Assembly: GCF_018861005.1 (NCBI RefSeq)
Contig: NZ_JAHKQL010000023.1
Span: 31,999 to 95,998, forward strand
Length of the DNA stretch: 64,000 bases
Reading direction: 5' to 3'
Origin: Polaribacter vadi
Lineage (GTDB): Bacteria; Bacteroidota; Bacteroidia; Flavobacteriales; Flavobacteriaceae
The position numbers and the translations under genes are program-made. The notes under the pieces are model-generated. The model had not been told where the DNA came from, ran no database searches, and saw only the letters and a program-made list of their open reading frames with translations. Position 1 is the stretch's first letter. Every line of letters begins with the position of its first letter. Positions 24,371-32,893 of the stretch are shown in pieces.

Positions 24371-25219
24371 ATGAAAAAAATTATATTATCATTATTTGTA
24401 GTTACAATGGCATTTTCTGTAAATGCACAAATTAAAACTCCAGCACCAAGTCCGTTTCAAAAAATTGAACAAATTGTAGGTTTAACAGATGTAACTGTTG
24501 CATATTCAAGACCAGGTGTAAAAGGAAGAAAAATATTTGGATCTTTAGAAGATTATGGAAAAGTATGGAGAACTGGTGCTAATGAAAACACTAAAGTAAC
24601 CTTTAGTACAGATGTAACTGTTTCTGGTACAAAAGTAAAAAAAGGTACTTATGCTTTATACACAATTCCAGGAGAAAAAACTTGGGATATTATGTTATAT
24701 TCTGATGCTACAAACTGGGGAAATCCTAGAAAATGGGATGATTCTAAAGTTGTTGTAAAAGTAAATGTACCTGTTATAGAAATACCTATGATAATTGAAA
24801 CGTTAACCATTTCTTTTGATGATTTAACAAACAATTCTGCTGTTTTAGGTATTATGTGGGAAAACACTTATGTAGGTTTAGAATTTGAAACGCCTACAGA
24901 TGCTATGGTTTCTGCTGGTATAGAAAAAATTATGCAAGGACCTTCTGCTGATGATTATTATGCTGCTGCTGCTTATAATTTAAGTGCAGATAAAGATATT
25001 GAGAAAGCAAAAACTTGGATTGACAAAGCTGTAGAAATGACTGCTGATGCTCCTAAATTTTGGTTTTTACGTAGACAAGCTTTAATTTATGCTAAAGCAG
25101 GAGATAAACAAGGTGCTATTAAAGCTGCAAAAGAATCTTTAAAATATGCAGAAAAAGCAAATAACGCAGGTTATATTAAAATGAATACAGCTTCATTAAA
25201 AGAATGGGGAGCAATGTAA
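24371..25219 (+). CDS. DUF2911 secreted protein with C-terminal TPR-like helices
   Basis: 282 residues with a signal peptide cleaved near VNAQ (residue ~20). The DUF2911 domain (SPFQKIEQIVGLTDVTVAYSRPGVKGRKIFG, WRTGANENTKVTFSTDVTV, KGTYALYTIPG, WDIMLYSD) fills residues ~25-180. The rest is helical with a TPR-like pattern (AAAAYNLSADKDIEKAKTWIDKAVEMT... KAGDKQGAIKAAKESL). The domain is common in Bacteroidota envelopes with no known activity. It is monocistronic by its own promoter element and terminator. Confidence 0.88.
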   Translation: MKKIILSLFVVTMAFSVNAQIKTPAPSPFQKIEQIVGLTDVTVAYSRPGVKGRKIFGSLEDYGKVWRTGANENTKVTFSTDVTVSGTKVKKGTYALYTIPGEKTWDIMLYSDATNWGNPRKWDDSKVVVKVNVPVIEIPMIIETLTISFDDLTNNSAVLGIMWENTYVGLEFETPTDAMVSAGIEKIMQGPSADDYYAAAAYNLSADKDIEKAKTWIDKAVEMTADAPKFWFLRRQALIYAKAGDKQGAIKAAKESLKYAEKANNAGYIKMNTASLKEWGAM

Positions 25220-25244
25220 AATGCTTTTTATTTTTTATAAATTT

Positions 25245-25275
25245 TAAAAACTCAAGCATTGGCTTGAGTTTTTTT
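25245..25275 (+). terminator. Rho-independent terminator
   Basis: CTCAAGC pairs with GCTTGAG around a 4-base loop, with A-run before and seven or more T after. It ends the DUF2911 transcript. Confidence 0.85.
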
Positions 25276-25337
25276 ATGGGGTAATTTTAATGTTATTTAA
25301 ATGTCAATAAATTAAAAATGTTTTTTTCAATTTAAAT

Positions 25338-25369
25338 ATTAATCGTAATATTGCAATATAATAATTGAT
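25338..25369. promoter_or_regulatory. Candidate ArsR operator ahead of the ars genes
   Basis: A perfect 12-bp palindrome ATATTGCAATAT (25348-25359) is extended by an imperfect dyad over 32 bp. A second dyad AATTGCAATT lies at 25438-25447, 89 bp away centre to centre and just before the arsenate reductase start. ArsR/SmtB family regulators bind such dyads; no arsR gene is in the window. Confidence 0.45.
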
Positions 25370-25464
25370 GAAGGAAAAATTATATCAATAGTTATAAAAT
25401 AAGAATTGATTAAAAAAACCAGAAACATTAATCGAAAAATTGCAATTAACAAATTAATATAAAA

Positions 25465-26097
25465 ATGACAACTACAGCAACCACACTATTTACAGAAATT
25501 GAGACTTTTATTTCTAAGTTAGATACAAAAACAATCTCTGAAGAACGTAAAGAAGTTTTACAGACTTTAACAGACTATATTCAAGAGAAAATTAATAAAA
25601 AAGAAGCAATTAAAATCAATTTTATTTGTACTCATAATTCTAGAAGAAGTCATTTATCTCAAGTTTGGGCACAAGCAATTGCCAATTATTTTAATATTGC
25701 TAATGTTACTTGTTATTCTGGAGGAACAGAAGCTACTGCATTATTTCCTGTAGCTACAAAAACATTGTCAAATTCTGGATTTCAAATTAAAACAATTTCT
25801 GAAGGTAAAAACCCTGTTTACAGCATTAAATACTCAGAAAATGAGCATCCAATTATTGGGTTTTCTAAAAAACTAACAGATGATTTTAATCCTAAATCAG
25901 GTTTTGCTGCAATAATGACTTGTTCGCAAGCAGATGGAGGTTGCCCGTTTATTGCTGGTGCAGAAAAGCGTATTCCTATTACTTTTGATGATCCCAAAGC
26001 GTTTGACAATACACCTCAACAAGCAGAAAAATACAACGAAAGAAGCATACAAATTGCTACTGAAATGTTTTACATTTTTTCACAAATAAAAGCGTAA
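25465..26097 (+). CDS. Arsenate reductase-like low-molecular-weight phosphatase
   Basis: 210 residues. The P-loop CTHNSRRS (Cys55, Arg61, Ser62) is the CxxNxxRS motif of LMW phosphatase-type ArsC, and Cys153/Cys160 (TCSQADGGC) could form the redox relay. This type reduces arsenate to arsenite, usually with thioredoxin. The N-terminal ~45 residues (helical) are an addition typical of the flavobacterial branch. It is followed 3 bp later by the arsenite exporter ACR3, which fixes the role. An arsR normally sits in front, but none is present. Confidence 0.85.
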   Translation: MTTTATTLFTEIETFISKLDTKTISEERKEVLQTLTDYIQEKINKKEAIKINFICTHNSRRSHLSQVWAQAIANYFNIANVTCYSGGTEATALFPVATKTLSNSGFQIKTISEGKNPVYSIKYSENEHPIIGFSKKLTDDFNPKSGFAAIMTCSQADGGCPFIAGAEKRIPITFDDPKAFDNTPQQAEKYNERSIQIATEMFYIFSQIKA

Positions 26098-26100
26098 CAA

Positions 26101-27150
26101 ATGGCAAATAAAAAATTAAGTTTTTTAGATAGAAACCTAACTTTATGGATTTTTGTTGCAATGGCTTTAGGCGTAAGTTTAGGGTACTTTATTCCAACTT
26201 TTCCAGATTTTATAAACTCATTTAGCAAAGGTTCTACAAACATACCTATTGCCATTGGTTTAATTTTAATGATGTATCCTCCTTTAGCAAAAGTTAATTA
26301 TGCATTGTTACCAAAAGTGTTTAAAAACACCAAAATCTTATCTATCTCATTAATTTTAAATTGGATTATTGGTCCTGTTTTAATGTTTGTTTTGGCAATT
26401 ATTTTCTTGAGCAATTATCCAGAATATATGGTAGGTTTAATTTTAATAGGCTTAGCACGTTGTATAGCAATGGTTTTAGTTTGGAACGATTTGGCTGAAG
26501 GTAGTAGCGAATATGGAGCAGGTTTAGTTGCTTTAAATAGTATTTTTCAAGTATTTGCTTACAGTTTTTATGCTTGGTTATTTATTACTGTTTTGCCTCC
26601 ATATTTTGGTTTTGAAGGTGCAATTGTAGATATTTCTATTGCTACTATTGCAGAAAGTGTTGCCATATATTTAGGTATTCCGTTTTTCTTAGGCATTGTA
26701 AGTAGAGTTGTTTTAGTAAAATTAAAAGGTGAAGAATGGTATACTACAAAGTTTATCCCAACAATTTCTCCTTTAACTTTAATTGCACTTTTATTTACAA
26801 TTGTAGTTATGTTTTCTTTAAAAGGAGAATTAATTGTACAGATACCTATGGATGTTTTAATTATTGCTGTTCCATTATTGATATATTTTACATTGATGTT
26901 TATCATTGGTTTTTTCTTTACCAAAGCAACTGGCGCAGATTATGACAAAACTACTGCAGTTGCTTTTACAGCAGCAGGTAATAATTTTGAACTAGCAATT
27001 GCTGTTGCTATTGCCGTTTTTGGATTAAATTCAGGTCAAGCATTTACTGGTGTAATTGGCCCTTTAGTAGAAGTACCTGCGTTAATTTTATTGGTAAAAG
27101 TTTCTTTTTGGTTGCGAAAAAAATATTTTACAAAAGCAAAAACAGCTTAA
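26101..27150 (+). CDS. ACR3 family arsenite efflux transporter
   Basis: 349 residues with ten predicted membrane helices. [45 protein letters not shown] and the [18 protein letters not shown] helix carry the ACR3 signature cysteine (C in ARCIAMV) and the conserved glutamate of VEVPAL near the end. It exports As(III) produced by the reductase 3 bp upstream. Often called arsB in annotation, but it is not related to E. coli ArsB. A perfect hairpin terminator follows at 27175-27208. Confidence 0.93.
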   Translation: MANKKLSFLDRNLTLWIFVAMALGVSLGYFIPTFPDFINSFSKGSTNIPIAIGLILMMYPPLAKVNYALLPKVFKNTKILSISLILNWIIGPVLMFVLAIIFLSNYPEYMVGLILIGLARCIAMVLVWNDLAEGSSEYGAGLVALNSIFQVFAYSFYAWLFITVLPPYFGFEGAIVDISIATIAESVAIYLGIPFFLGIVSRVVLVKLKGEEWYTTKFIPTISPLTLIALLFTIVVMFSLKGELIVQIPMDVLIIAVPLLIYFTLMFIIGFFFTKATGADYDKTTAVAFTAAGNNFELAIAVAIAVFGLNSGQAFTGVIGPLVEVPALILLVKVSFWLRKKYFTKAKTA

Positions 27151-27174
27151 TATAAATTCTTTTTTAAAAACGTG

Positions 27175-27208
27175 AAACGGTTTGATTGTAGAATCAAACC
27201 GTTTTTTT
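27175..27208. terminator. Hairpin terminator of the ars operon
   Basis: AAACGGTTTGATT pairs perfectly with AATCAAACCGTTT around GTAG, followed by T7. It also stands between convergent genes. Confidence 0.9.
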
Positions 27209-27273
27209 ATCTCTTTTTAAGTTGATAATAAACATCAACCTAAATACTATTTATTAGAAATAAGATAATCTCG

Positions 27274-28245
27274 TTAATATACTAAGCCAATAATAGTTCT
27301 AACTTTATCTAAAGTTGATATTAAGGTTTTAGAGAATTCAAAAGTCATCATATTACTTTCGGTTTTAGCATCTCTTAACAATTGATTAAAGTGTTCGATT
27401 TCAAAATCGAAACCTCCTGCTTTAGTTGGGAATTCAATTGTGTTTACTGTATCATTTTCAGTAATTGTAACAGATGTTTGTTCAAAAAAACGAGTGTTTA
27501 ATTTTACAGTTCCATTATCAAAAATAATAGTAGCTTCTGTAGGTGTTTTTTCTTTTATGGTACTTTTTAAATTGGCTTTTACATCATTATAATTAAACAC
27601 CATATTGCATTCTTCATCTGCTCCAGTATCTATAAAAGTAGCATTTGCTTCTATAGAATTTGGAATTCCTAAAGTTGATAAAGCTAAAAAAATAGGATAA
27701 ATACCAATATCTAATAAAGAACCAGCTCCTAATGCTTTATTCATTAATCTACTATCAGCATTATAAACAGGTTTAAAACCAAAATCTGCTTCTAAATGTG
27801 TAATGTTTCCTAATTTCTTACTTTGTACAAGTTCTAGAACATACTGAAAACTTGGTAAAAAACGTGTCCATAAAGCTTCCATTAATAATACATTATTTTC
27901 TTTGGCAACTGCAATCATTTCTTTTACTTCTTGTAAATTCATTGCTAAAGGTTTTTCGCATAAAACTGGTTTTTTATGGTTTAAACACATTATTGCATGC
28001 GCTGCATGAAAAGGGTGTGGAGTGGCTATATAAATTGCATCTACTTGACTGTCTTTTGCCAAATCTTCGTAAGAATTATAAGCTTTATCTGCATTATGCT
28101 TTAAAGCAAAAGCATCAGATTTATCTTGACTTCTAGAAGCTACAGCATACAATTCTGCATTTTCTACAACAGTTAAATCAGCAGCAAATTTGTTAGCAAT
28201 TTTACCAAGACCAATTATCCCCCATTTAATAGTTTTCTTTTCCAT
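27274..28245 (-). CDS. Gfo/Idh/MocA family oxidoreductase
   Basis: 323 residues. The N-terminal Rossmann fold starts IKWGIIGLGKIANKFAADL, with YIATPHPFHAAHAIMCLNHKKPVLCEKPLAMN containing the EKP catalytic-lysine motif (near residues 95-97) and the C-terminal alpha/beta domain DFGFKPVYNADSRLMNKALGAGSLLDIGIYPI. It should oxidise or reduce a sugar or cyclitol with NAD(P). The upstream sodium symporter ends 2 bp before it, so an imported sugar is the likely substrate. Confidence 0.9.
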   Translation of the reverse strand: MEKKTIKWGIIGLGKIANKFAADLTVVENAELYAVASRSQDKSDAFALKHNADKAYNSYEDLAKDSQVDAIYIATPHPFHAAHAIMCLNHKKPVLCEKPLAMNLQEVKEMIAVAKENNVLLMEALWTRFLPSFQYVLELVQSKKLGNITHLEADFGFKPVYNADSRLMNKALGAGSLLDIGIYPIFLALSTLGIPNSIEANATFIDTGADEECNMVFNYNDVKANLKSTIKEKTPTEATIIFDNGTVKLNTRFFEQTSVTITENDTVNTIEFPTKAGGFDFEIEHFNQLLRDAKTESNMMTFEFSKTLISTLDKVRTIIGLVY

Positions 28246-28247
28246 TT

Positions 28248-29960
28248 TTAAACTTCACTTAATTTTAAATTTGTTTTTTTTGGTAGAATTGTCTGAATAA
28301 TAATTGCAATTGACATTACCAAAACACAGCCTAATAAATTGAGCCATAAATAAGGCAACCAATCTAAAATATAGACCCCTATAATTATGGTTTGTGTGAT
28401 TAAAGCTGCTATAAAAACAGCATTTCCTTTTACAAACTTTATAAAAAATGCGAGTAAGAAAATTCCTAAAACGTTACCATAAAATATAGATCCAATAATA
28501 TTAACTAACTGAATTAAATTATCAAATAAATTGGCTATACAAGCCACAGAAATGGCTATAATTCCCCAAGCTAACGTAAACCACTTAGAAGCTTTTACAA
28601 AATGTTCTTCGCTTTTATTTCCTTTTACATTTCGTTTGTATAAATCCATTGCAGTTGTGCTAGCAAGCGCATTTAATTCTGATGCTGTAGAAGACATTGC
28701 TGCAGATAAAATTACCGCCAATAAAAGTCCAATTAATCCTCTTGGTAAATTGTTTAAAATAAAATGAATAAACACATAATCTTTATCATTCGATTCTATT
28801 TTATCTAAGGTATTTTCTTCATCAATTTTATCAATAATTGCTTTCGATTTTTCTTTTAATGCTAAATCAGCCTTGTTTAATTCCTGAATTTTTTCTTTTT
28901 CACTTACCTGAAAACCATCAGCAAAAATTGCTTTCTTGGTATTTTCAATATCAATATGTTTGGCTTCTAAATCTTTATATTCTTGTGCATATTTTGTTTT
29001 TACAACCTCTTCATTTGCTGTAGGATTAAAATTTAAAGGAGCAGGATTAAATTGATAAAAAACAAAAACCATAACACCAATTAACAAAATAAAAAATTGC
29101 ATTGGCACTTTTAATAAACCATTAAAAATTAAACCTAATTGACTTTCACGTACCGATTTTCCAGACAAATAACGTTGTACTTGACTTTGGTCTGTACCAA
29201 AATAAGATAGCATTAAAAATGTTCCTCCCAAAATACCTGTCCAAACTGTGTATCTATTGCTTAAATCAAAAGAAAAATCTAGCACTTCCATTTTATTGCT
29301 TGCACCAGCAATTTCTAAAGCATTTGTAAATGTGATGTTTGCTGGCAGTTGACTCATAATCATAAAAAATGCAATTAACATTCCTATAAAAATGATTATC
29401 ATTTGTTGTTTTTGTGTAACGTTAACCGCTTTTGTACCTCCAGAAACTGTATAAATAATTACTAAAAAACCGATAATAATATTAAGCGTTAGCAAATCCC
29501 AACCTAAAACTGCCGATAAAATTATAGCAGGTGCAAAAATGGTAATTCCAGCAGCCAAACCTCTTTGTACTAAAAACAAAATTGCTGCTAAACTTCGTGT
29601 TTTTAAATCGAATCTACCTTCTAAAAATTCGTAGGCTGTATAGACTTTTAACTTATGATAAATAGGGATAAAAACCACGCAAATAATAACCATTGCAATT
29701 GGCAAACCAAAATAAAATTGCACAAAGCCCATACCACTATGAAAAGCTTGACCTGGTGTAGATAAAAACGTGATAGCACTAGCTTGTGTAGCCATAACAG
29801 ACAAACCAATGGTCCACCATTTTGTATCATTACCACCTTTTATATAATCAGTTACATTTGCATTTTTACTTGTAACATAAGTTCCGTAAGCAACAATAAA
29901 AATTAAAGTAACAGACAAAATAACCCAATCTACAATATGTAATTTACTAGCTATTTCCAT
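28248..29960 (-). CDS. Sodium:solute symporter (SSS family, sugar type)
   Basis: 570 residues with about 14 helices. VDWVILSVTLIFIVAYGTYVTSKNANVTDYIKGGNDTKWWTIGLSVMATQASAITFLSTPGQ is typical of Bacteroidota SSS transporters for sugars or sialic acid-like solutes. A long charged cytoplasmic insert (residues ~325-385: EYKDLEAKHIDIENTKKAIF... LKEKSKAIIDKID) interrupts the fold; such inserts are seen in this branch. It lies between a 34-residue membrane peptide (3 bp upstream) and a Gfo/Idh oxidoreductase (2 bp downstream). Confidence 0.88.
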   Translation of the reverse strand: MEIASKLHIVDWVILSVTLIFIVAYGTYVTSKNANVTDYIKGGNDTKWWTIGLSVMATQASAITFLSTPGQAFHSGMGFVQFYFGLPIAMVIICVVFIPIYHKLKVYTAYEFLEGRFDLKTRSLAAILFLVQRGLAAGITIFAPAIILSAVLGWDLLTLNIIIGFLVIIYTVSGGTKAVNVTQKQQMIIIFIGMLIAFFMIMSQLPANITFTNALEIAGASNKMEVLDFSFDLSNRYTVWTGILGGTFLMLSYFGTDQSQVQRYLSGKSVRESQLGLIFNGLLKVPMQFFILLIGVMVFVFYQFNPAPLNFNPTANEEVVKTKYAQEYKDLEAKHIDIENTKKAIFADGFQVSEKEKIQELNKADLALKEKSKAIIDKIDEENTLDKIESNDKDYVFIHFILNNLPRGLIGLLLAVILSAAMSSTASELNALASTTAMDLYKRNVKGNKSEEHFVKASKWFTLAWGIIAISVACIANLFDNLIQLVNIIGSIFYGNVLGIFLLAFFIKFVKGNAVFIAALITQTIIIGVYILDWLPYLWLNLLGCVLVMSIAIIIQTILPKKTNLKLSEV

Positions 29961-29963
29961 AAG

Positions 29964-30068
29964 TTAAACCGTAAAATAATTTGTGATAAAATAAAACGCA
30001 ATCAAATAAATAATATTAGCTACCAAAACCAAGGTATATTCTTTTTTCCATGTGTATTTTTTATTCAT
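29964..30068 (-). CDS. Small single-helix membrane protein upstream of the symporter
   Basis: A 34-codon frame beginning ATG at 30066-30068 and ending TAA at 29964-29966. It encodes a basic start (MNKKYTWKKEYTLVL), then one hydrophobic helix (LVANIIYLIAFYFIT) and a short NYFTV end. It ends 3 bp before the symporter start, and the positive-inside arrangement is sensible for an N-in membrane peptide. I believe similar tiny frames precede SSS genes in other flavobacteria; by analogy with DUF4212 it could be an accessory subunit. It is below common length cut-offs and easily missed. Confidence 0.7.
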   Translation of the reverse strand: MNKKYTWKKEYTLVLVANIIYLIAFYFITNYFTV

Positions 30069-30081
30069 TTTATGTTTTTTG

Positions 30082-30166
30082 TAGCTATTTCCTGCTTTCC
30101 ACACTCGCTTTTTTAGTTCAGAAAAAGAACTAAAAAGAGCTCAAACAAATGTTTCTATCAGGGCTA
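30082..30166. repeat. Structured repeat element, copy C (related to A and B, opposite orientation)
   Basis: TAGC...CCTG-CTTTCCAC... is followed by a T-rich hairpin (CTTTTTTAGTTC with GAACTAAAAAG, 30108-30137) and then ...TTTCTAT-CAGGGCTA. TAGC/GCTA and CCTG/CAGG form the closing stem. Read on the plus strand it resembles the minus-strand reading of copies A and B: GCTTTCCA and TTTCTATC are shared and the stem next to them has changed in both arms. It lies in the 117-bp gap between the PIG-L gene and the small membrane gene. Confidence 0.55.
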
Positions 30167-30185
30167 AACTAGTTTGTGAACTTTA

Positions 30186-32672
30186 TTACTTTTTTCCTAC
30201 AGAAAGCATATTTGCAAACAATTTATAAGCACCAGAAACACCTGCAGGTAATTCTCTAAAAAAGCTTATACCTGTATAAATATAATTTCCTTTGCCATAT
30301 TTTGCAATTAGCAAACTACCTTCTTTTGCAGTTTCTCCTTTGTCGTTCATAGATAAAATAGGTGTATATTCTTCGCTCCAAGAATTAGGAAAATATAAAC
30401 CTCTTTCTTGCACCCATCCTTTAAAATCGTCTTGAGTAATTTTATTTGGGTAGTTTAAAATAGGGTGTTTTTCATCTAAAATTCTAACCTTAGCAAATTC
30501 ATCTGTAACTCTATCTCTAGATAAGCTTAAAGAATAAGGAGCACCAACATTTACACCTCTATTAGTGTTGTACTGTACAATTAAATTACCACCTTTTTCC
30601 ACATAATCTAACAAGAATTTTTGTTTAAATTTTAATTCTTTAACCACGTTATAAGCTCTAATTCCTAAAACAATAGCATCGTATTTATGCAAATTTTCTT
30701 CATTAATTTCTGCTGGATTAATTTCATCAACTGTATAACCAATCTGACGTAAATTTTCTGGCACAACATCTCCTGCACCTTTAATATAACCAATATTATC
30801 GCCTACTTTTTTAATATTTAAACGAACAACTTTAGCTTCTGAATTTAATAAAACAGATTGCTTTGGTATATGGTTGTAATTAATTTCTACCAATTCTTTG
30901 GTAAACTCTTTTCCATTAGCTGTAGCTTTTACTTTAATTTTACCAACAGATTCATTTTTTGGTGGAAAAACAGCAAAATCAAAAGTTTCTTGATCGTTTT
31001 TCTTTTCGATATTAAAGATATGTTGTTTTGGCGATATTTGCCATCCTTCAGGTAATTCTAAAGCCAATTTACCAGAAATAAAATTTGCGCCAGCTTTTAC
31101 TGTTACACTAACTTGCTTGTGATTTTCATCATCAAAAATTAAAACCTTGTCTTTTAATTTGGTAGTTACTAATGGTAAAATTTCGAAAGGTTGATAAATT
31201 TCTCCTTTATCTCTTTCAGAAAATCTTCTTACTACATTTTTGGTAAACGTAATTGGTATGCCATCTATAATTAAATTAAAATCAATCTGTACAGGTCTTT
31301 TGGTTTCTGGATTACCAATTAAAACTTGCTCATCTACATTGTACATGCCTAAAGAAGCTTCCTGTTTTAACCAATATGGATCTGAATATGCTAAATCTTT
31401 AAGATTAATTATTTCTCTAAAGTTAAACTTTTTATTGTTGCCTATTGGCAATTGTTTTGCGTATGTTTTATCATCTATTGTAGAAGTTATTGAAGACAAA
31501 ATCATAAAAGATTCACTTCTATTTAATATTTCCATATCTACATTAATCTTAGAATTTGGTGTAGCATAAGAACTTTCTGCAGAAGCTTCTAAATATAAAC
31601 CTGTACTTGCCTCAATAATTTCTTTAATTTGCTTTTCTTTAATCGTTTTCCAATGATTATCTTCTAACTGAATAATTAATGTGTAAGCTTCTAATAATTT
31701 TACAACATGTTTTTCTGGATGTACAAAATCGAAATTCTTTTCAATTTCATATAAAATATCGCCAATTTCTCCTCCACCTTTAACACGATTCCAAGTAGTG
31801 TTAATACCAGAAAAAATATCGTTTTTATCTTTTAAAGGTTCTCCTTTTAAAAACTCAGCATATTCTGTTTGCTCTCCTCTAGTGGTTAATCTACCAAAAC
31901 CTTGGCACAAATGCTGACTACTTGCAATTGATGCTAACTCATTATTAGACAATCCTTTTAAAGGATAATAAACACCAATATCGAATTTTGTATAATCTTT
32001 AGCTATTTCTTCAAACTTAGCTTTATCTCTATAAAACCATGAGGAAGTATTATGAAATAAACGTTTTGGCTGCCAACTTTGCGTATATTTCAGTTGGTCT
32101 TTAAAAGCTAAACTATCACCAGCAATATCAAAAGCCTCAACACTTAACATTGCAGAACTTGTATGATGTCCGTGAGTTGTACCTGGAGTTCTATGATCGA
32201 ATCTATTGATAATTACATCTGGTTTAAAAGTTCTAATTGCCCATACAACATCACTTAAAACCTCTTCTTTATTCCAAATTTCTAAAGTTTCATCTGGATG
32301 TTTTGAATAACCAAAATCGTTAGCTCTCGAAAAAAGTTGCTCTCCTCCATCTACATTTCTAGCCGCCAATAATTCTTGTGTTCTAATAACACCTAACAAT
32401 TCTCTAATTTCTGGACCAATTAAATTCTGACCTCCATCTCCTCTTGTTAAAGACAAATAGCCAGTTCTTGCTTTAACTTTATTTGCTAAATAGGCAATTA
32501 ACCTGGTATTTTCATCATCAGGATGTGCTGCGATATAAAGTGCTGTTCCTAAAAAATTCAGTTTTTGAATTTTCTCGTAAATCTGATTTGAGTTTAATTT
32601 TTGAGGTTTTTGTGCAAAAACCGATATTGATATCAGTAAAACAACTGAAATTGATAGTATTTTTTTCTTCAT
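30186..32672 (-). CDS. Secreted PIG-L (LmbE) family deacetylase, multidomain
   Basis: 828 residues with a signal peptide (cleavage after VFAQ, residue ~21). The PIG-L domain follows: IAAHPDDE (zinc-binding HPDDE, ~residues 53-57), LTRGDGGQN, and DHRTPGTTHGHHTSS carrying the third zinc histidine. The remaining ~550 residues hold beta-sandwich modules (NEW3/Ig-like: NIEKKNDQETFDFAVFPPKNESVGKIKVKATANGKEF) and a C-terminal glutamine-amidotransferase-like fold (YDAIVLGIRAYNV... GGNLIVQYNTNRG). It probably de-N-acetylates a periplasmic or surface glycan. It heads the cluster with symporter and oxidoreductase. Confidence 0.88.
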   Translation of the reverse strand: MKKKILSISVVLLISISVFAQKPQKLNSNQIYEKIQKLNFLGTALYIAAHPDDENTRLIAYLANKVKARTGYLSLTRGDGGQNLIGPEIRELLGVIRTQELLAARNVDGGEQLFSRANDFGYSKHPDETLEIWNKEEVLSDVVWAIRTFKPDVIINRFDHRTPGTTHGHHTSSAMLSVEAFDIAGDSLAFKDQLKYTQSWQPKRLFHNTSSWFYRDKAKFEEIAKDYTKFDIGVYYPLKGLSNNELASIASSQHLCQGFGRLTTRGEQTEYAEFLKGEPLKDKNDIFSGINTTWNRVKGGGEIGDILYEIEKNFDFVHPEKHVVKLLEAYTLIIQLEDNHWKTIKEKQIKEIIEASTGLYLEASAESSYATPNSKINVDMEILNRSESFMILSSITSTIDDKTYAKQLPIGNNKKFNFREIINLKDLAYSDPYWLKQEASLGMYNVDEQVLIGNPETKRPVQIDFNLIIDGIPITFTKNVVRRFSERDKGEIYQPFEILPLVTTKLKDKVLIFDDENHKQVSVTVKAGANFISGKLALELPEGWQISPKQHIFNIEKKNDQETFDFAVFPPKNESVGKIKVKATANGKEFTKELVEINYNHIPKQSVLLNSEAKVVRLNIKKVGDNIGYIKGAGDVVPENLRQIGYTVDEINPAEINEENLHKYDAIVLGIRAYNVVKELKFKQKFLLDYVEKGGNLIVQYNTNRGVNVGAPYSLSLSRDRVTDEFAKVRILDEKHPILNYPNKITQDDFKGWVQERGLYFPNSWSEEYTPILSMNDKGETAKEGSLLIAKYGKGNYIYTGISFFRELPAGVSGAYKLFANMLSVGKK

Positions 32673-32692
32673 TTTTCTTTGTTGACAACGAA

Positions 32693-32700
32693 CAAATGTA
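32693..32700 (-). promoter_or_regulatory. -7 promoter element TACATTTG (minus strand)
   Basis: Fits TAnnTTTG, 21 bp before the PIG-L gene start in the 221-bp divergent gap to dnaN. Nothing else is seen in that gap except the facing dnaN element. Confidence 0.45.
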
Positions 32701-32859
32701 GTTTTTTAATCAGTAATAATGGGGACTCTTAACATAATTATAACGTTTTAAAATCCGAAGAAAAAGTAAAAAATTACCTTAAATTTACATTTAGAATATT
32801 CATCAACAAATTGCTCATAACCTGTTAATAAATTAATTTTTAAAACAACATATTAAGGT

Positions 32860-32867
32860 TATATTTG
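32860..32867 (+). promoter_or_regulatory. -7 promoter element TATATTTG of dnaN
   Basis: Fits TAnnTTTG, 27 bp before the dnaN ATG at 32894. No TTTG -33 box at the usual distance. Confidence 0.5.
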
Positions 32868-32893
32868 TAAGAATAATTAAGAAAATAAAATCA

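Noticed and set aside
26568..26924. 118-codon frame antisense to the ACR3 transporter
   Set aside because: Arises from the codon bias of an AT-rich membrane gene; no start context or domain.
30108..30139. Rho-independent terminator of the PIG-L gene
   Set aside because: The hairpin lacks a T-run on either side and is better explained as part of structured repeat C.
32673..32893. Replication origin next to dnaN
   Set aside because: No dnaA gene, DnaA-box cluster or other origin features seen; dnaN is commonly away from the origin in Bacteroidota.
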